A stretch of DNA of 64,000 bases, from NCBI GenBank assembly GCA_905221605.1, contig CAJNDS010000507.1, positions 58,976-122,975 of the forward strand, written 5' to 3'. This DNA comes from Symbiodinium natans. Taxonomy: Eukaryota; Sar; Dinophyceae; Suessiales; Symbiodiniaceae. The notes beneath the pieces are model-generated. The model was given only the letters and a program-made list of their open reading frames with translations. It did not search any database and had not been told where the DNA came from. The translations under genes and the position numbers were made by a program. Positions within the stretch are counted from its first letter, which is position 1; every line of letters starts with the position of its first letter. This document shows, in pieces, positions 20,455-30,859 of the stretch.

Positions 20455-20650
20455 TTTGGGGTTTCGGGTTTGGGGTTTAGGGTTTAGGGTTTGGGGTTCA
20501 GGGTTTGGGGTTTAGGGTTTGGGGTTTCGGGTCTGGGGTTTAGGGTTTGGGGTTTGGGGTCTGGGGTTTGGGGTTTGGGGTTTTGGTTTAGGGTCGGGCT
20601 TGTATGGGGTTTGGAGCTTGGAGGTGAGATAAAGGGAATGCCTGGGTGCG
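20455..20650 (+). repeat. TTTGGGG/TTTAGGG variant tract
   Basis: Mostly TTTGGGG with TTTAGGG and TTTCGGG, adjoining the exon-like fragment. Confidence 0.92.
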
Positions 20651-21257
20651 TCAATGTTGTTCCCTGATCCTTCTCAACTATATGCCCCCATACCCTAAAC
20701 CCTAAACCCTGAACCCGAAGCCCGAAGCGCTAAACCCTAAACCCTAAACCCTAAACCCTAAACCCTAAACCCTAAACCCTAAACCCTAAACCCTAAACCC
20801 TAAGCCCTAAACCCTAAACCCTAAACCCTAAACCCTAAACTCTAAACTCTAAACCCTAAACCCTAAACCCCAAACTCTAAACCCATACTGGGGGGGGCGG
20901 AGGTGGGGTGGGGGGGGGGGGGGGGGGCATGTTCAGGCCAGGAGGGGCGGGTGGGGCCGGCTGGCGGTTTCGGGATCCAGGGTAGGGCTTTGTGGACCTT
21001 TTTGTAGGGTTTAGGGTTTAGGGTTTAGGGTTTAGGGTTTAGGGTTTAGGGTTTAGGGTTTAGGGTCTTGAGAGGGTTTGGTGGTGAAGGCTTGGTCTTT
21101 GGTATGGGTTTTGGCTTGGAGGATGCACGACCCTGAGCCCTCAACTCTAAACCCTAACCCTAAACCCTAAACCCTAACCCTAAACCCTAAACCCTAAACC
21201 CTAAACCCCAAACCCCAAACCCCAAACCCCAAACCCCAAACCCCAAACCCCAAACCA
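20651..21257. repeat. CCCTAAA and TTTAGGG arrays with a G-rich run
   Basis: CCCTAAA at 20690-20885, G-rich sequence with a long G run at about 20910-20928, TTTAGGG at 21006-21067, and CCCTAAA/CCCCAAA at 21140-21255. Confidence 0.94.
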
Positions 21258-21374
21258 ACCCGGGTGGAATTGGGGCCTAAGGGTTTGGCGTGCCTCTGCC
21301 TGGCTTGAGAGTGTCACTGCGCTGTCCGGCTCATCAGCTACAAATATGCCCAAGACGCACCAGCCCTAAACCCT
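21258..21374. repeat. 117-bp dispersed duplicate (copy 1)
   Basis: Nearly identical to 57490-57606; I count three substitutions in about 113 bp. Both copies sit between CCCCAAA/CCCTAAA tracts. One frame reads VPLAGLRASLRRPAHQL in copy 2. No function apparent. Confidence 0.93.
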
Positions 21375-21620
21375 ACAACATACACCCTAAACCCTAAACC
21401 CTGAACCCTGAACCCTGAACCCTGAACCCTAAACCCTAAACCCCAAACCCCAAACCCTAAACCCTAAACCCTAAACCCTAAACCCTGAACCCTAACCCGA
21501 AACCCGAAACCCTAAACCCTAAACCCTAAACGCTAAACCCTGAACCCTGAACCCTGAACCCTGAACCCTGAACCCTGAACCCTGAACCCTAACCCGAGAC
21601 CCGAAACCCTACAAACCCAC
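21375..21620 (-). repeat. CCCTAAA/CCCTGAA arrays
   Basis: Blocks of CCCTGAA (21400-21425, 21535-21590) alternate with CCCTAAA. Confidence 0.95.
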
Positions 21621-21720
21621 AAGCCGCCAACTGTGAAGGTGGGCGGGAAGCAGCTCCTCAAGAAAGTGGCGAACCAGGCCTCGCCAGATTGCAGGGTGGC
21701 TTATAGGGTTCTTAAGGGAG
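21621..21720 (+). CDS. Exon-like fragment, unknown protein
   Basis: The frame reads KPPTVKVGGKQLLKKVANQA then SPDCRVAYRVLKGG, a Lys-rich, protein-like stretch ending as TTTAGGG repeats start. No family recognised. Confidence 0.35.
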
Positions 21721-22289
21721 GGTTTAGGGTTTAGGGTTTAGGGTGTAGGGTTTAGGGTTTAGGGTTTAGGATTTAGGGTTTAGGGTTTAGGGTTTAGGGG
21801 TACAATCTAGCAGTTTAGGATTTCGAGTTTTCTTGTTCCTAGGTTACGGCCTCGTGAAAAGCTAGAGCATGAGATGCTCTAACTCCCAGGGCCTAAGCCC
21901 CGAAGTGTCAAACCGACGTCCTGAATCCTAAGCTCAGGGTTTAGGGTTTAGGGTTGAGGGTTGAGGGTTGAGGGTTTAGGGTTTAGGGTTTAGGGTTGAG
22001 GGTTTAGGGTTGAGCGTTAGTCTACAACCCCTAAGTCCTAAATCCACAGCTATCCCAAGTCTCCTAAGCCCTCCTGCGAAATCCTGAATCCCGGAGACCC
22101 TGTGTCCCAAAGATGGCGTTGCAAGCTGGGTTTACGGTTTAGGGTTTAGGGTTTAGGCTTCAGGGTTTAGGGTTTAGGGTTTAGGGTTTAAGGGTTGGTG
22201 GGTTTTAGGGTAGATTTATCTTAAGGTGACGAAGAGCAGGACTGCCACCGGAAACCTGCGTAAACCCTAAACCCTACACCTTAAACCCT
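21721..22289 (+). repeat. TTTAGGG/TTGAGGG mosaic
   Basis: Arrays at 21721-21800, 21935-22015 and 22135-22190 with short spacers of no evident coding content. Confidence 0.9.
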
Positions 22290-22382
22290 GACGTCGTTGC
22301 GCCCATCCAGGACCCCAAGCCTCCGCTCCAGGAGGCCTCGGAAGAGCCTCGGCCGTGTCTCGGCTCAACCCCTGAAACCTGA
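22290..22382 (+). CDS. Exon-like fragment with terminal stop
   Basis: The frame reads DVVAPIQDPKPPLQEASEE then PRPCLGSTPET and TGA. Glu/Pro-rich, plausible as a C-terminal tail. No family recognised. Confidence 0.35.
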   Translation, partial: DVVAPIQDPKPPLQEASEEPRPCLGSTPET

Positions 22383-22765
22383 GCCCTAACCTGACAGCCC
22401 TCCTCCTGAACCCTAAACCCTAAACCCTAAACCCCAAACCCTAAATCCTACACCCTAAACCCTAACCGTAAACCCTCAGACCCTCAAACCCTCAAACCAT
22501 CAAACCCTCAAACCCTCAAACCCTCAAACCCTCAAACCCTCAAACGCTCGAACGCTCGAACTGTAAACCCAAAGCCCCAAAGGCCTTGCAGCTTGAGTCC
22601 CCGATGCTCCTTCTTCCCACAATTTCATGCCCTGCACTACCACTGGGTCTTTGGCATGGGCACCGAACCACTTGCCCAACACCCTAAACCCTAAACCAAG
22701 AACCCCTAAACCCCTAAACCCAAAGCCCTAACCAAAAGCTCCGAAACCCTAAGCCCCCAAACCCT
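22383..22765 (-). repeat. CCCTAAA and CCCTCAA tracts with a short island
   Basis: A homogeneous CCCTCAAA block lies at 22478-22545; the island 22565-22680 shows no stable frame. Confidence 0.88.
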
Positions 22766-22849
22766 AAACAAGTGGGTCGGAAAACGAGGCCGGTGCCGAA
22801 GAAGCTGCGCATCTTCGCGTTGGCAGGCGGGTGTCGGGACTACTTGGAG
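22766..22849 (+). CDS. Exon-like fragment, unknown protein
   Basis: The frame reads KQVGRKTRPVPKKLRIFALA then GGCRDYLEG, basic then hydrophobic, ending at TTTAGGG repeats. Too short to assign. Confidence 0.3.
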
Positions 22850-23370
22850 GGTTTAGGGTTTAGGGTTTAGGGTTTAGGGTTTAGGGTTTAGGGTTTAGGG
22901 TTTAGGGTGGTAGTTCTAACTGGGGTTACATGTAGAGTCCGGGGTGTGGGGTATAGGCTAGCCATAAATGGGGTTATCAGCAAGGTAAAAAGAGTTGTAG
23001 GTGGTTACCAAGAGTAGTTGTAAGGCGTCTGCCGGATCAAGTCAGGGTTTAGGGTTTAGGGTTTAGGGTTTAGGGTTTAGGGTTTGGGGTTTGGGGTTTA
23101 GGGTTTAGGGCTTGGCGTGCTTGCTTTTTACCAAGCTTCATGGGATTCTACCTCGGACCGCTAAGGTCGTACCCTTGGGTACAATGGGGGCCCTTCTCGG
23201 GATCGTCTAAGGGAATGTAAGGGCTATGCTACGGGAACGTCTGATACATCCTGACCCTAAACCCTGAACCCTCAACCCGAAACCCTAAACCCGAAACCCT
23301 AAACCCTAAGCCCTAAACCCTAAGCCCTAAGCCCTAAGCCCTAAACCCTAAGCCCTAAGCCCTAAACCCT
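22850..23370. repeat. TTTAGGG arrays, spacers, then CCCTAAG/CCCTAAA tract
   Basis: G-rich arrays at 22850-22906 and 23043-23110. The spacer 23120-23255 contains paired GGTAC and GGGAA words. C-rich CCCTAAG/CCCTAAA at 23258-23371. Confidence 0.9.
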
Positions 23371-23496
23371 AAGGGGTCCAAGTTGGACTCCCTTGAGAAC
23401 GAGGGGTTTGTGACTTGGGGATCAAAGCTTGTGGCCGGAAGTTTGGCGCTTCGTGCTGAGGGCTTCGCGCAGTTTTCGGCCCCTTGGGTTCGGTAA
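23371..23496 (+). CDS. Exon-like fragment with terminal stop
   Basis: 41 open codons then TAA at 23494-23496. It reads KGSKLDSLENEGFVTWGSK then LVAGSLALRAEGFAQF. The mixed hydrophobic/charged composition makes it one of the better coding candidates. No family recognised. Confidence 0.4.
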   Translation, partial: KGSKLDSLENEGFVTWGSKLVAGSLALRAEGFAQFSAPWVR

Positions 23497-24758
23497 TGTT
23501 TAGGGTTTAGGGTTTAGGGTATAGGGGTTTAGGGTTGAGGGTTTAGGGTCTGGAGTTTAGGGTTTAGGGTTTCGGGTTGGTGTACTCCAAACCGTGGCTA
23601 CGCCTCGCCTGAATCGCAAGTGTTCTGGGGTTTTGGGATTTCGAGACATGAAGTTGTAGGGTTGTAGGGCCTAGCAGTAGCGCCATCAGGAGGTCCCTAC
23701 CCTAAACCCTGGACCCTAAAATGCTGAGCCTCTTCCTAACCAGTTTCCCGATGGCCGTCCAAGCAAAGCACATCCCGGGTCGCTCAAACCTAATCCGAGT
23801 CGACACCCTAAGCTACCGTGGTTTGGGGTTTAGGGTTTAGGGTTTCGGGTCTCGGGTTTAGGGTTTAGCATCACCCAGGCAGCATCACCTGCAAGGAGCT
23901 GCTGAAGTTCCAGCGCCTTCGCCCGCTGCCTTTGGGGGTCGGTTCCTAGGACCCCAGAGTAGAGGGGTTTAGGGTTTAGGGTTTAGGGTTTAGGGTTTAG
24001 GGTTTAGGGTTTAGGGTTTAGGGTTACTAGGACCCAGGGTAGGCCCTCAGTTCCCTTCCTTTTTAGGCTTCAGGTTCCCTTCGCACCCCCTTTCAAACCA
24101 GAAGTGCACCTTGTTATTCCCAGGTAACTCTTGGGTCTAGGTTCTGCCAAACATCCCAGAAACCCTAAACCCTAAACCCTAAACCCTAAACCCTAAACCC
24201 TAAACCCTAAACCCTATCCCCTAAACCCTAAACCCTAAACCCTATCCCCTAGACCCTAAACCGTAAACCCTAAGGCGCCAAACCGCGCGGCCTTTTGGGG
24301 GTCCGACGCCCTTAAGCTGCCACGTCCCAAGCCCTAAGCTCTAAAGCATGATACAACCCCAAGACACAAACCCTAAACAAGCTAAACCCTAAACCCTAAA
24401 CCCTAAGCCCTAAACAAGCTAAACCCTAAACACACCCTAAACCCTAAAGCCCACAACCTGAACCCTAAATGCCGGTAGCCTGCTCCAAACCCATCCGAAC
24501 CTTCCCCGGCGCCATGCGACAACCAACCCTGCACCATGACCCTAAACCCCAAACCCTAAACCCTACACCATGACCCTCAACCCCAAGCCCTAAGCCCTAA
24601 GCCCTAAGCCCTAAGCCCTAAGCCCTAAGCCCTAAGCCCTAAGCCCTAAGCCCTAAGCCCTAAGCCCTAAGCCCTAAACCCTAAACCCTCAACCCTAAAC
24701 CCTCAACCCTCAACCCTCAACCCTAAACCCTCAACCCTCAACCCTCAACCCTAGGTGT
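23497..24758. repeat. Telomere-like mosaic with short islands
   Basis: TTTAGGG at 23498-23575, 23825-23870 and 23965-24025; CCCTAAA at 24162-24270; a pure CCCTAAG block at about 24585-24675; CCCTCAA variants to 24755. Islands at 23580-23700 and 23880-23950 carry short open stretches (CTPNRGYASPESQVFWGFG; ITCKELLKFQRLRPL) that are too short to call. Confidence 0.88.
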
Positions 24759-24887
24759 GGCCAGCTTGCCGCATTGCTCGGCAAGGAGGGGAGGTTGGGG
24801 ATCCTGCTCTGCTTTCGTGCTGCCTGGGCGGGAGCTGTTTCTAACCTCTGGGGCCCTTTTGGGTACAATCATGATACCAAGTCATGA
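24759..24887 (+). CDS. Exon-like fragment with terminal stop
   Basis: 42 codons then TGA. It reads GQLAALLGKEGRLGILLCF then RAAWAGAVSNLWGPFG. It follows CTAG in a CCCTCAA tract. A second frame is also open here, so frame choice is tentative. Confidence 0.3.
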   Translation, partial: GQLAALLGKEGRLGILLCFRAAWAGAVSNLWGPFGYNHDTKS

Positions 24888-25220
24888 ACAAAGCCCTTTT
24901 AACACCAAAGCCCTAAACCGAAACCCTAAACCCTAAACCCTAAACCCTAAGCCCTGAACCCTAAACCCTAAACCCTAAAGCACCCAAGAGGCTAGGCAAA
25001 CCTCATTCCTCGACCCTACACCCAAAGCCGGGAAGTTGAAAGCCCCAAGCAAACCCTAATCCCTAAACCCTAACCCCCAAACCCCTAAACCCTAAACCCG
25101 AAACCCGATTCCCTAAACCCTAACCCCTATCCCCTACACCATTAAAACCCTAAACCCGAAACCCGAAACCCTAAACCCTAAACCCATAGCCCTTAACCCT
25201 CAACCCTTCACCCTCCCTAG

Positions 25221-25516
25221 GACGCGGTGGAGTGGACCTACGCTGAGGGCACGGTCTCCCATTCTTGGCAATTCGCGGAGCGATGGTCTGGGTTCTCTGA
25301 AGCTGCGGGGTTCACAGGGTTTAGGGTTTTATTAGAGGCCTTAGGCCAAATGCAGGAGGCTCGTCTAGGGCACCTTGTTTAAAGGGGCAGGAGTATTTCT
25401 TTCAGCCCAAGATTTCGACTCTAGCTCGACAGCCTCTCATGCGACCTCTCATGGGTGAGGCCCGTTCAGCCTTCGGAAGGTTTTCGGGGTGCCCACCTCA
25501 TGTTGCATTGTCTTGA
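25221..25516 (+). pseudogene. Two-frame coding-like segment behind a splice-acceptor-like site
   Basis: It starts after CACCCTCCCTAG (AG at 25219-25220). Frame 1 (25221-25382) reads DAVEWTYAEGTVSHSWQFAE and stays open through an embedded TTTAGGG to a TAA. Frame 2 (25382-25516) reads KGQEYFFQPKISTLARQPLM then GEARSAFGRFSG to a TGA. The frame change may mean a frameshift or an unrecognised short intron. No family recognised. It shows a telomere unit read through as GFRV. Confidence 0.35.
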
Positions 25517-25676
25517 TGGGCTTCCTAGCAGGTTTTTTTTTGGGGGGCATTGTAGAGTTTAGGGTTCATAGGGTGTAGGATTTAGGGTTTGGATCCAAAG
25601 TCCTTGAACGCATATTTTTTCAGCTCAGCCCCCGAGCTTTGGGGCTTTGAAGGCAAAGCCCCACCCGGCGCAGTAG

Positions 25677-25736
25677 GAGCAGCTGAGCGACTTCGAGCGG
25701 ACAGTTGCCAAGAAACGCGGCCAGGCTGCAGCTGGG
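25677..25736 (+). CDS. Exon-like fragment, unknown protein
   Basis: The frame reads EQLSDFERTVAKKRGQAAAG, preceded by GGCGCAGTAG (possible acceptor) and followed directly by TTTAGGG repeats. Charged and helix-like; too short to assign. Confidence 0.3.
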
Positions 25737-25948
25737 TTTAGGGTTTAGGGTTTAGGGTTTAGGGTTTAGGGTTTAGGGTTTAGGGTTCGGGGTCTTAGTT
25801 TAGCTGATTAGGAGCCCTTGACCCTAAACCCTAAACCCTAAACCCTAAACCCTAAACCCTAAACCCTAAACCCTAAACCCTAAACCCTAAACCCTAAACC
25901 CTAAACCCTAAACCCTAAACCCTAAACCCTAAACCCTAAACCCCCTAA
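25737..25948. repeat. TTTAGGG array facing a CCCTAAA array
   Basis: G-rich units at 25737-25790, a gap of about 27 bp, then about 130 bp of C-rich units. The order TTTAGGG then CCCTAAA is that expected of a head-to-head telomere fusion. Confidence 0.95.
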
Positions 25949-25957
25949 AGCCCGTCG

Positions 25958-26023
25958 TGGCCAGGTCAGGAGCTGATCTCCTGGTATGAAGACATCTACC
26001 ACTGCAACCAGGACCCTCCTGGG
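25958..26023 (+). CDS. Exon-like fragment, unknown protein
   Basis: The frame reads WPGQELISWYEDIYHCNQ then DPPG. Aromatic-rich and protein-like, it runs into TTTAGGG. Unassigned. Confidence 0.3.
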
Positions 26024-26888
26024 GTTTAGGGTTTAGGGTTTAGGGTTCAGGGTCTGGGGCTTCTTCCGGGGTGCTCCACGTGCCACTCGAAACCCCAAAC
26101 CGTAAACCCTGAACCCTATAAACCCTAAACCCTAAACCCTAAAGCGTATAAACCCTAAACCCTGAACTGCTAGGCCTTCCTGGGCGTCTGGGGCTTTCGA
26201 GGGGCTTAGGGCTTCAGGATTTTGGCAGTTTCAGGTTTGAAGGTTTGGGGCTTAAGGTTTAGGGCTTAAGGCTTAGGGCCTTTCAGGATCCGCCTACTAC
26301 GTTGGTTCCCCTGTTGGGTTTTCCATCTGATTTCCGATACCCAAATCAGCCGAGTGAGGAGTCGGACAGATTGTGACTTGAACTACTGAGCCTGAGCGTG
26401 TGGGTCTCGGCCCGTATGTTTCTAATGTCTCGAAGTATTGTATTGGCTTTGGGGTGGTAGGGTTTGGGTGGATTGGCGCCCTAAAGCCCGCAACCTCCAC
26501 GATACGGACAAAACCTGAGCCAACCACCCAAAACTTCCCTAGACCCTCGCTAAACCCCAAGCCTGAGCCCTGAAACCCCTATATAAACCCTAAACCCTCA
26601 AACCCTACGCCCTAAACCCTAAACCCTAAACCTTAAACCTTAAGCCATAATCCCTAAACCCTGAACCCGAAGCCCCTTAAGCGCCAGATCCTAAACCCCA
26701 TGACGAACCTACATCGCCCAAGAACGCAGACTGAACACCTCAGCACCTGCTTGGGGTTTGGGGTTTAGGGTTTAGGGCTAGGGTTTAGGGTTTTGGGTTT
26801 AGGGTTTAGGGCTAGGGTTCATGTAGGGTTTATGGTTTAGAGCTAGGGTTGAGGGTTTGGGGTTCAGGTTTTTTTTGGAAGGGGGCCT
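26024..26888. repeat. Telomere-like mosaic and unique spacers
   Basis: Small TTTAGGG/CCCTAAA tracts alternate with spacers. The longest spacer (26290-26540) is open on the minus strand for 87 codons (26297-26560) without a recognisable motif. Confidence 0.8.
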
Positions 26889-26975
26889 TGCGGCCAGGAT
26901 CGACCCGTGTTGGAGAAGCAGTTCGACCCCACTGTGAAGGTGGAGTCTGCCCCTTTGGTTCAACTCCAGTAATGA
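26889..26975 (+). CDS. Exon-like fragment with double stop
   Basis: 27 codons read CGQDRPVLEKQFDPTVKVES then APLVQLQ, followed by TAA TGA. A convincing C-terminal composition, but no family recognised. Confidence 0.35.
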
Positions 26976-26979
26976 TGCC

Positions 26980-28500
26980 TGTAGTTTAGGGTTTAGGGTT
27001 TAGGGTTTAGGGTTTAGGGTTTAGGGTTTAGGGTTTAGGGTTTAGGGATACTTCATTTACTCGATTTTGACTTTGTTTGAGCCTTGTTTTGATTGTGATG
27101 GTGTATTTATTCGATTGTGGCGTTGGTTGGCCCCATTTTTGCACCTTCGAACCCTAAACCCTAAACCCTAAACCCTAAACCCTAAACCCTAAACCCTAAA
27201 CCCTAAACCCTAAACCCTAAACCCTAAACCCTAAACCTTAAATCCCAACTTCGCACCTTAGGCTCTTCATGAAAGCCCTGGATGCTAAGCACCCTGGGGC
27301 TTAGGGTTAGTTAGGGGTTTAGGTTTTAGGGTTTGGGGTTTGGGGTTTGGGGTTTGGGGTTTAGGGTTTGGGGTTTAGGGTTTCGGGTTTGGGGTTTGGG
27401 GTTTAGGGTTTAGGGTTTGCCAGGGAGGCATACTGGTACCCTTAAAGGTTCCCCTTAATATACTCCTAATATGGCGCTTATGCTACCTTAAGGATCTTTC
27501 AAAAGGATCACAATATCCAAGCATGCGACCTTAAGGGTCCAAGGTGGGTAAAACCCTTCGACATGAAAGCCGTTGACCGTAAACATCCAAATCTTTCGGG
27601 TTACGTGTGTAGGGTTTAGGGTTTAGGGTTTAGGGTGTAGGGTTTGGGGTTTGGGGTTTGGAGTTTAGGTGGTCGGGCTTAACCCCTGAACCCGCAAAAA
27701 AACCTAAACGTTCAGTTCAGTTGGTCTCCACACCGGAGACTTCTGGACGTGGTGTTTCGTCCATTGTGCGCTATGAAAGTTCAGGGTTTTCTGGTTTCAG
27801 GTGCTTGGGGTTTAGGGTTTGGGGTTTAGGGTTTAGGGTTTAGGGTTAGGGTTTAGGGCTTCAGGGCTTCAGGGCTTCAGGGCTTCAGGGCTTCAGGTGT
27901 TTGGGGTTTAGGGTTTAGGGCTTCCGGTGTCTGGGTTTAGGGTCGCAGGGGCTGAAGTGAGGATTCAAGGGTTTTGGGTTGAGGCGTTGGCCCTCCAACC
28001 CGCCCCAAACTTAAACCTGCAGAAGTCAAGACACCCCTTACATGCCCTGCGCCACAGCCGCCCTAAACCCTAAACCCTAAACCCTAAACCCTAAACCCTA
28101 AACCCTAAACCCTAAACCCTAAACCCTAAACCCTAAACCCTAAACCCTAAACCCTAAACCCTAAACCCTAAACCCTAAACCCTAAACCCTAAACCCTAAA
28201 CCCTAAACCCTAAACCCTAAACCTGAACCCTGAACCCTGAAAACCCTGAACCCTGAACCTGAACCCTGAACCCTGAACCCTAAACCCTAACCCTAAACCC
28301 TAAACCCTAAACCCTAAACCCTAAACCCTGAAACCCTGAACCCTGAACCCTGAACCCTGAACCCTGAACCCTAAACCCTAAACCCTAAACCCTAAACCCC
28401 AAACCCCAAACCCTAAACCCTAAACCCTGAACCCTGAACCCTGAACCCTGAACCCTGAACCCTGAACCCTGAACCCTAAACCCTAAACCCTAAACCCTCA
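26980..28500. repeat. Alternating telomere-type arrays
   Basis: TTTAGGG 26983-27047; CCCTAAA 27150-27238; TTTGGGG/TTTAGGG 27325-27418; spacer 27420-27600 with CTTAAGG and AATATAC words; TTTAGGG 27605-27870 with a GGCTTCA block; a long C-rich array 28063-28498 in which CCCTAAA and CCCTGAA form separate homogeneous blocks. Confidence 0.95.
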
Positions 28501-28510
28501 TGTATTTCAG

Positions 28511-28618
28511 GCGCAGGGGTTTTGGGGTCTAGTCTCAAAGGACTGCACGGCAGCCGAGGTAGATATTCCGGCGAAGGTAGCTCTGCTTCAGCGGCGACTC
28601 CATGAGGAGAGTTTAGGG
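28511..28618 (+). CDS. Exon-like fragment behind a strong splice acceptor
   Basis: TGTATTTCAG ends at 28510, and the frame is open from the next base: AQGFWGLVSKDCTAAEVD then IPAKVALLQRRLHEESL. It becomes TTTAGGG repeat after 28611. The acceptor and immediate open frame make this one of the best exon candidates outside the named genes. No family recognised. Confidence 0.4.
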
Positions 28619-29254
28619 TTTAGGGTTTAGGGTTTAGGGTTTAGGGTTTAGGGTTTAGGGTTTAGGGATTCTTTCGGGTTTTTTCGGGGCCTGGCGCAGG
28701 GCTGAGGGGTTGACGCCGCAGAGTCTCAAGGCCTCAGCCCTAAGCCCTGAATGGTTGGGGTTCAGGACTACTTCTTCCCGGTCCTCTGGGCTTTCGCGTT
28801 CTTTTGAAGATACGTCTCGGCCCACCAAGCGTTTTTTTGCGCCCAGGGGCTCTTGCGTTTTCCAGCCCTAAGCCACAGCCCCAAGGCTCCCGAGGGTCAT
28901 GTATCAGCTCATGCCAGACGCCACGTGTCAAGATAGTCTTTGGATGAGTGCTGGTAGCTGGAATTAAGAATGCCGGTGCAGTTAAGTTCTACAGGCCACT
29001 GACATGGAAGCGCCAACAACACCCCTCGCAGCAAAACACCACCCAACACAAGGAAGCAGGGTATCTCCCATATGTTCCTCAGAAACCCATGAAACTTACT
29101 AAGCCCTAAACCCTAAACGCTAAGACCCTCAATCCCAAATCCTAAACCCTAAACCCTTCACCCCAAACCCCAAACCCCAAACCCTAAACCCTAAACCGCA
29201 TCTCGGCTTTGCAGCTTCCACAGCCCCGCCTTGTTCAGTTGCTTGCGCTCGAAG
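28619..29254. other. TTTAGGG array, unique spacer, and probable upstream part of the ankyrin gene
   Basis: 28611-28667 is TTTAGGG. The spacer at 28670-29100 includes GGTTCAG followed by the short frame DYFFPVLWAFAFF (about 28766). CCCTAAA/CCCCAAA units at 29105-29195 precede CGGCTTTGCAG, which could be a splice acceptor or lie in the 5' UTR just before the ankyrin ATG. Confidence 0.6.
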
Positions 29255-30377
29255 ATGCTGTGCGTCTGGAGGGCTTCTGGGCAACAGGTGGCTGAAGTGC
29301 CCTTGACGAGTTGCAGATCTGTGTGGAAATTGAAGAGCCACCTGCAAGCTTTGCATGGCTTCCCTGTCTGCATTCAACGGCTGTTGCACGCGGGCGACAT
29401 ACTGGAGGACTCGGCCGAGTTCAATGCGCCTGCTGACATCCAGCTGGTTCTGCTGCGCGCGACGAGCGTTGCACAGGTGCGACACATGTCGACCGAGCTT
29501 GTAGAAAGTGCTGAGAAGAACCGTCTTGAGGTTGTGCGCCTGCTCCTAGGAGCAGGGGCTTGTGTCGACTGGAAGGACGTTCATGGTTACACGGCATTGA
29601 TGAGATCATCGGCATTAGGCCACGTTGAGGTTGTGCGCCTGCGGGGCTGACAAGAACACCAGGGGCACCTTCCCTCATTTTGGAGGACGCCAGGACCGCA
29701 TGCTGGAGCTGGAGTTAATTTACCGGGCGGAAATCTACACGAGCTCATGCGGAGAGACTGCTCTCTTGTTGGCAGCAGGTAACGGGCATGACAGCGTGGT
29801 GAAGTTGCTGTTGGAAGCTGGTGCTGACACGAACTTGACGGACAAGCACGGCAACACGCCCCTCATTAGCGCATCGGGTAGGGGCCACGTGGATGTCGTG
29901 CGACGGCTCCTGTATGCGAGTGCTGGCAAGGACATGGTGGGGCATGTGTCTAGGAAGACAGCCCTTATGTGCGCGTCAGACAACGGCCACCTGCAGGTGG
30001 TGCAACTCCTGGTCGGAGCTCGTGCCGACATGGACCTGAAGAGCAAGAAGCAGAACACAGCGCTCATGTACGCGTCAGCAGGAGGCCACTACAGGGTTGT
30101 GGCTTGCTTGTTGGACGCTGGAGCCTGCAAGGACCTTAAGAACGCCCGGGGCCACACAGCTCTGATGCGTGCAGCGAAGGCAGGCCACGTCGCAGTTGCA
30201 AGCTTGCTGCAAGCTTGCGCTACAATTCCTCCCACGGCCGCTTGCGGCGCCACAGCCGGGCAGCATGAGGAGTGTTATGCGGCCATTCGACGCCGAGGGC
30301 GGCGGGCCTGTTGGGCATGTCGGGCATGCGAGGCAGCCGGGCTTGCAGATGTAGTGCGCTGCAGCCCGAAGCCCTAA
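29255..30377 (+). pseudogene. Ubiquitin-like + ankyrin-repeat protein, frameshifted
   Basis: Start chosen at ATG 29255 (MLCVWRASGQQVAEVPL), which opens a ubiquitin-like segment of about 65 residues ending DIQLVLLRATS. Two ankyrin repeats follow (LEVVRLLLGAGACV; GYTALMRSSALGHVEVV). At about 29640 the frame breaks: VEVVRL should continue LLEAGAD, but about 11 nt appear missing, and GADKNTRG resumes in another frame. After an atypical insert of about 25 residues, five more repeats follow (GETALLLAAGNGH, GNTPLISASGRGH, KTALMCASDNGH, NTALMYASAGGHY, GHTALMRAAKAGH). Such proteins act as protein-interaction scaffolds; no partner can be inferred. The tail after SLLQACA is Ala/Cys/Arg-rich. A sequencing error instead of a true frameshift is possible. 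Confidence 0.85.
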
Positions 30378-30796
30378 ACCCCAAATCGTCACGAACCCAA
30401 AGCCCCCAAACCCCGGAGGACTTAAACCCTTCGACATTGAAAATTGAATGCTGGCGGTGCTCGCGCTCGAGGGTCCGAGGGGCCTCAGGGCTTTTTGGGT
30501 GCAAGGTGTTTGAACTTATGTTTTGGAGTTTAGGGTTGAGGGGTTTTCTATTGGGGGGGGGGCATGTTATTAGGGTAGTTGTATTGTGGATAAGGTTCTG
30601 GACATAGTTATTGGTTATGATTTGGGGTCAGTGGTGTGAGGTGGGTTGATGAAACCCTAAACCCTAAACCCTAAACCCTAAACGCTAAACCCTAAACCTT
30701 AAACCCTAAACCCTAAACCCTAAACCCTAAACCCTAAACCCTAAACCTTAACCCCTAAACCCTCATGTCCAGCTTCCCCAACCCCGCTTTTGCGAG
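30378..30796. other. Spacer and CCCTAAA array (possible 5' intron of the hydrolase)
   Basis: A unique stretch with AGGGTCCGAGG and G9 words, then CCCTAAA at 30653-30760, ending in a pyrimidine-rich CCCCGCTTTTGCGAG that can serve as a splice acceptor. Confidence 0.65.
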
Positions 30797-30859
30797 GAGG
30801 GGCCCTTCGACGTTATACTCGGCTTCTCGCAAGGCAAGGGGTGCGGAGAGATTGCTTGG
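30797..30859 (+). CDS. FSH1/OVCA2-family serine hydrolase, nucleophile exon
   Basis: The frame reads EGPFDVILGFSQGKGCGEIAW. GPFDxxLGFSQG is the nucleophile elbow of the FSH1 family (alpha/beta-hydrolase esterases); the Ser of GFSQG is the catalytic residue. The exon would start after AG at 30795-30796, and a GT donor follows TGG at 30860-30861; reading on is open to 30907 but loses similarity. The N-terminal exon (usually LCLHGxxQN) was not found upstream. Together with the exons at 32501 and 35567 it gives the Ser, Asp and His motifs in order. Confidence 0.75.
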
